From Paenibacillus massiliensis 2301065 = DSM 16942 (GTDB taxonomy: Bacteria; Bacillota; Bacilli; Paenibacillales; Paenibacillaceae): DNA of 64,000 bases. The stretch covers positions 124,001 to 188,000 of the forward strand of contig NZ_KB898187.1 in the NCBI RefSeq assembly GCF_000377505.1, given 5' to 3'. The stretch's first letter is position 1. Each line of letters opens with the position of its first letter. The position numbers and the translations under genes are program-made. This document shows, piece by piece, positions 62,483-64,000 of the stretch. Below the pieces are notes generated by a model. It worked only from the letters and a program-made list of their open reading frames with translations, was not told the DNA's origin and ran no database searches.

Positions 62483-64000
62483 ATGTCAACATACAGGCTC
62501 GGCATTGATATCGGGGGGACATTTACAGATGTCATGCTAACAGATGAAGCGGGTCACACGCACGCACTCAAAACACCTTCGGTACCCTCGGCACCGGAGC
62601 AGGCGATATTTAACGCGATTGAGCAGTTAAAGGAAAGAAACATACAGCCTGCTGAGGTAGAGCTGTTCGTGCATGGCACTACACTTGGGGTAAATACGCT
62701 CATTGAACGTAATGGCGCTACCACAGGACTGCTAGTAACGAAGGGGTTCCGGGATGTGCTGGAGATCCGTCGTCTACGGTTGGAGAACACGACCGACCTG
62801 TATGGGGACAAGACAATACCTTTAGTTCCCAGATATCTCGTGCGTGAGGTAGACGAACGAATGCTAGCGAGTGGGCGCGAATATCAGGCATTAGATGAGA
62901 ATGAACTCAGGATAGAAGTCCAGGCTCTTGTAAAAGAGGGAGTAACCGCCATAGCAGTTTCATTCCTGCATGCATATCACAATGCGGCACATGAGCAGCA
63001 GGCTGTGGAACTGATCCGCCGGGAATTCCCACAGCTATTCGTGTGCTCCAGTAGTGAGGTGTGGCCACAGCAACGTGAATACGAGCGGACTTTGGTCACT
63101 GTGATGAACGCATATGTAGGCTCCCGAATGAGTGAATATTTCCGTGGACTTTTACAAGGGACAAGAGAGCGCGGGATGAATGCACAGGTGCTATCCACCA
63201 TGTCTAATGGCGGGGTGATGACAGCAGAGAGAGCGGCAGCAGAGCCGGTAAAGACACTGTTATCTGGTCCAGCTTCTGGCGTAATCGGAGCTACCTATGT
63301 AGCAAGAATTGCTGGTATGGACAAGATTATTACCTTCGATATGGGAGGAACCAGCGTAGATGTTGCCTTGATTGATGGAGAACCTGCATATTCTACTGAG
63401 AATCAAATCGGTGATTTTCCGGTCATTATCCCGGCTGTTGATGTGACAGCGATTGGTGCCGGAGGAGGCTCTATCGCCTGGATTGACTCGGCGGGGGTAC
63501 TCAAGGTCGGTCCGATGAGCGCTGGTGCAGATCCGGGTCCAGCCTGCTATGGCAGAGGCGGAGAGCAGGCCACCACGACGGATGCCTATGTACAACTGGG
63601 AATAATCCATCCTGACCGTTTTTTGGGAGGAGGCATGCAGCTGAATCCTGAATTGTCCAAGCAAGCACTTGCCGCGCTGGGTAGCCCGCTTGGGCTGAGC
63701 CCCACGCACACCGCGCAGGCCATTCTGGATGTGGCGACTTCGAATATGTATGCCCAGTTCACTCCATTGATGGCACGCAAAGGGATTGATCCGCGTGATT
63801 ACACGTTGCTGGCTTACGGAGGAGCAGGTCCAACACATGCCTTTCTTCTAGCAAGAGAGGTAGGTATTACAAAGGTGCTCATTCCTCCATCCCCCGGCAC
63901 CCTGTGCGCGACGGGCTGCATTGTAGCGGATCTGCGAAATGATTTTGTACACACCTTATATAAGAGTGGGGATCAGTTGCAGGACGGAGAATTGGAGCAG
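62483..64000 (+). CDS. Hydantoinase/oxoprolinase subunit A (3' end missing)
   Basis: The open frame runs off the window (506 codons seen). N-terminal phosphate-binding motif GIDIGGTFTDVML, then HGTTLGVNTLIER, and the second nucleotide motif FDMGGTSVDVALI; AYGGAGPTHA is near the visible end. This is the ATP-dependent HyuA / N-methylhydantoinase A / 5-oxoprolinase alpha type. Subunit B would follow. Start at 62483 is behind AGGGGGAAC. Together with the upstream FCD regulator it forms a cyclic-amide degradation operon; exact substrate unknown. Confidence 0.93.
   Translation, partial: MSTYRLGIDIGGTFTDVMLTDEAGHTHALKTPSVPSAPEQAIFNAIEQLKERNIQPAEVELFVHGTTLGVNTLIERNGATTGLLVTKGFRDVLEIRRLRLENTTDLYGDKTIPLVPRYLVREVDERMLASGREYQALDENELRIEVQALVKEGVTAIAVSFLHAYHNAAHEQQAVELIRREFPQLFVCSSSEVWPQQREYERTLVTVMNAYVGSRMSEYFRGLLQGTRERGMNAQVLSTMSNGGVMTAERAAAEPVKTLLSGPASGVIGATYVARIAGMDKIITFDMGGTSVDVALIDGEPAYSTENQIGDFPVIIPAVDVTAIGAGGGSIAWIDSAGVLKVGPMSAGADPGPACYGRGGEQATTTDAYVQLGIIHPDRFLGGGMQLNPELSKQALAALGSPLGLSPTHTAQAILDVATSNMYAQFTPLMARKGIDPRDYTLLAYGGAGPTHAFLLAREVGITKVLIPPSPGTLCATGCIVADLRNDFVHTLYKSGDQLQDGELEQ

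Noticed and set aside
1..64000. tRNA, rRNA, CRISPR arrays, insertion sequences, prophage
   Set aside because: I found no cloverleaf-like gene, rRNA sequence, regularly spaced long repeats, transposase or phage genes by reading both strands.

Overview
The window looks like a piece of a Paenibacillus-type chromosome (Bacillota, Paenibacillaceae). Evidence: strong AGGAGG-type ribosome binding sites, frequent GTG and TTG starts, mid-range base composition, a Gram-positive pyruvate dehydrogenase operon, lipobox lipoproteins, a XerS-type recombinase, a PspA-family protein and a complete Mrp antiporter operon. I see no rRNA, tRNA, CRISPR array, prophage or insertion sequence. The genus is an inference from gene content, not a database result.

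Layout. 1-5.1 kb: end of a ThiF/MoeB adenylyltransferase, an orphan response regulator whose receiver has lost its phospho-acceptor Asp, a secreted NlpC/P60 peptidase, thiamine diphosphokinase, a TRIC-family membrane protein and a low-molecular-weight tyrosine phosphatase. 5.5-15 kb: core metabolism, with an esterase, the pdhABCD operon, thyA-folA and a stand-alone gltD. 15.5-22.7 kb: an eight-gene cluster (unknown protein, PHP phosphoesterase, atypical glycerophosphodiester phosphodiesterase, LacI regulator and a four-gene ABC importer) that reads as uptake and breakdown of a phosphodiester compound. 23-28.6 kb: topoisomerase III, a HAD hydrolase, a winged-helix protein and an MFS transporter.

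28.7-33 kb: a tightly overlapping operon of an orphan PhnC-like ATPase, a DxNxDG-repeat lipoprotein and a two-component system. Then a double GNAT acetyltransferase. 34.4-39.3 kb: glycogen synthesis, with glgC divergent from glgBA. 39.6-43.1 kb: an M20 amidohydrolase divergent from an amino-acid importer whose binding protein and permease are fused. 43.4-46.6 kb: envelope proteins (LysM-3D protein, polysaccharide deacetylase, PspA-like protein and DUF350 protein).

46.7-52.9 kb (minus strand): the Mrp cation/proton antiporter operon with MrpA and MrpB fused, followed by a small HNH protein. 53.2-56.7 kb: moeA-mobB for molybdenum cofactor, convergent and overlapping with xerS, then a GNAT protein. 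57-61 kb: an AEC-family transporter, a methyltransferase plus glycosyltransferase pair, and a FrnE-like DsbA protein. 61.7 kb to the end: an FCD-domain regulator with a non-GntR N-terminus, followed by the start of a hydantoinase/oxoprolinase A subunit that runs off the window.

The best candidates for undescribed biology are the phosphodiester cluster (15.5-22.7 kb), the orphan ATPase-lipoprotein-two-component operon (28.7-33 kb), the phospho-dead response regulator (1.0-1.8 kb) and the FCD regulator (61.7-62.4 kb). Several perfect or near-perfect inverted repeats in intergenic regions are candidate operators.
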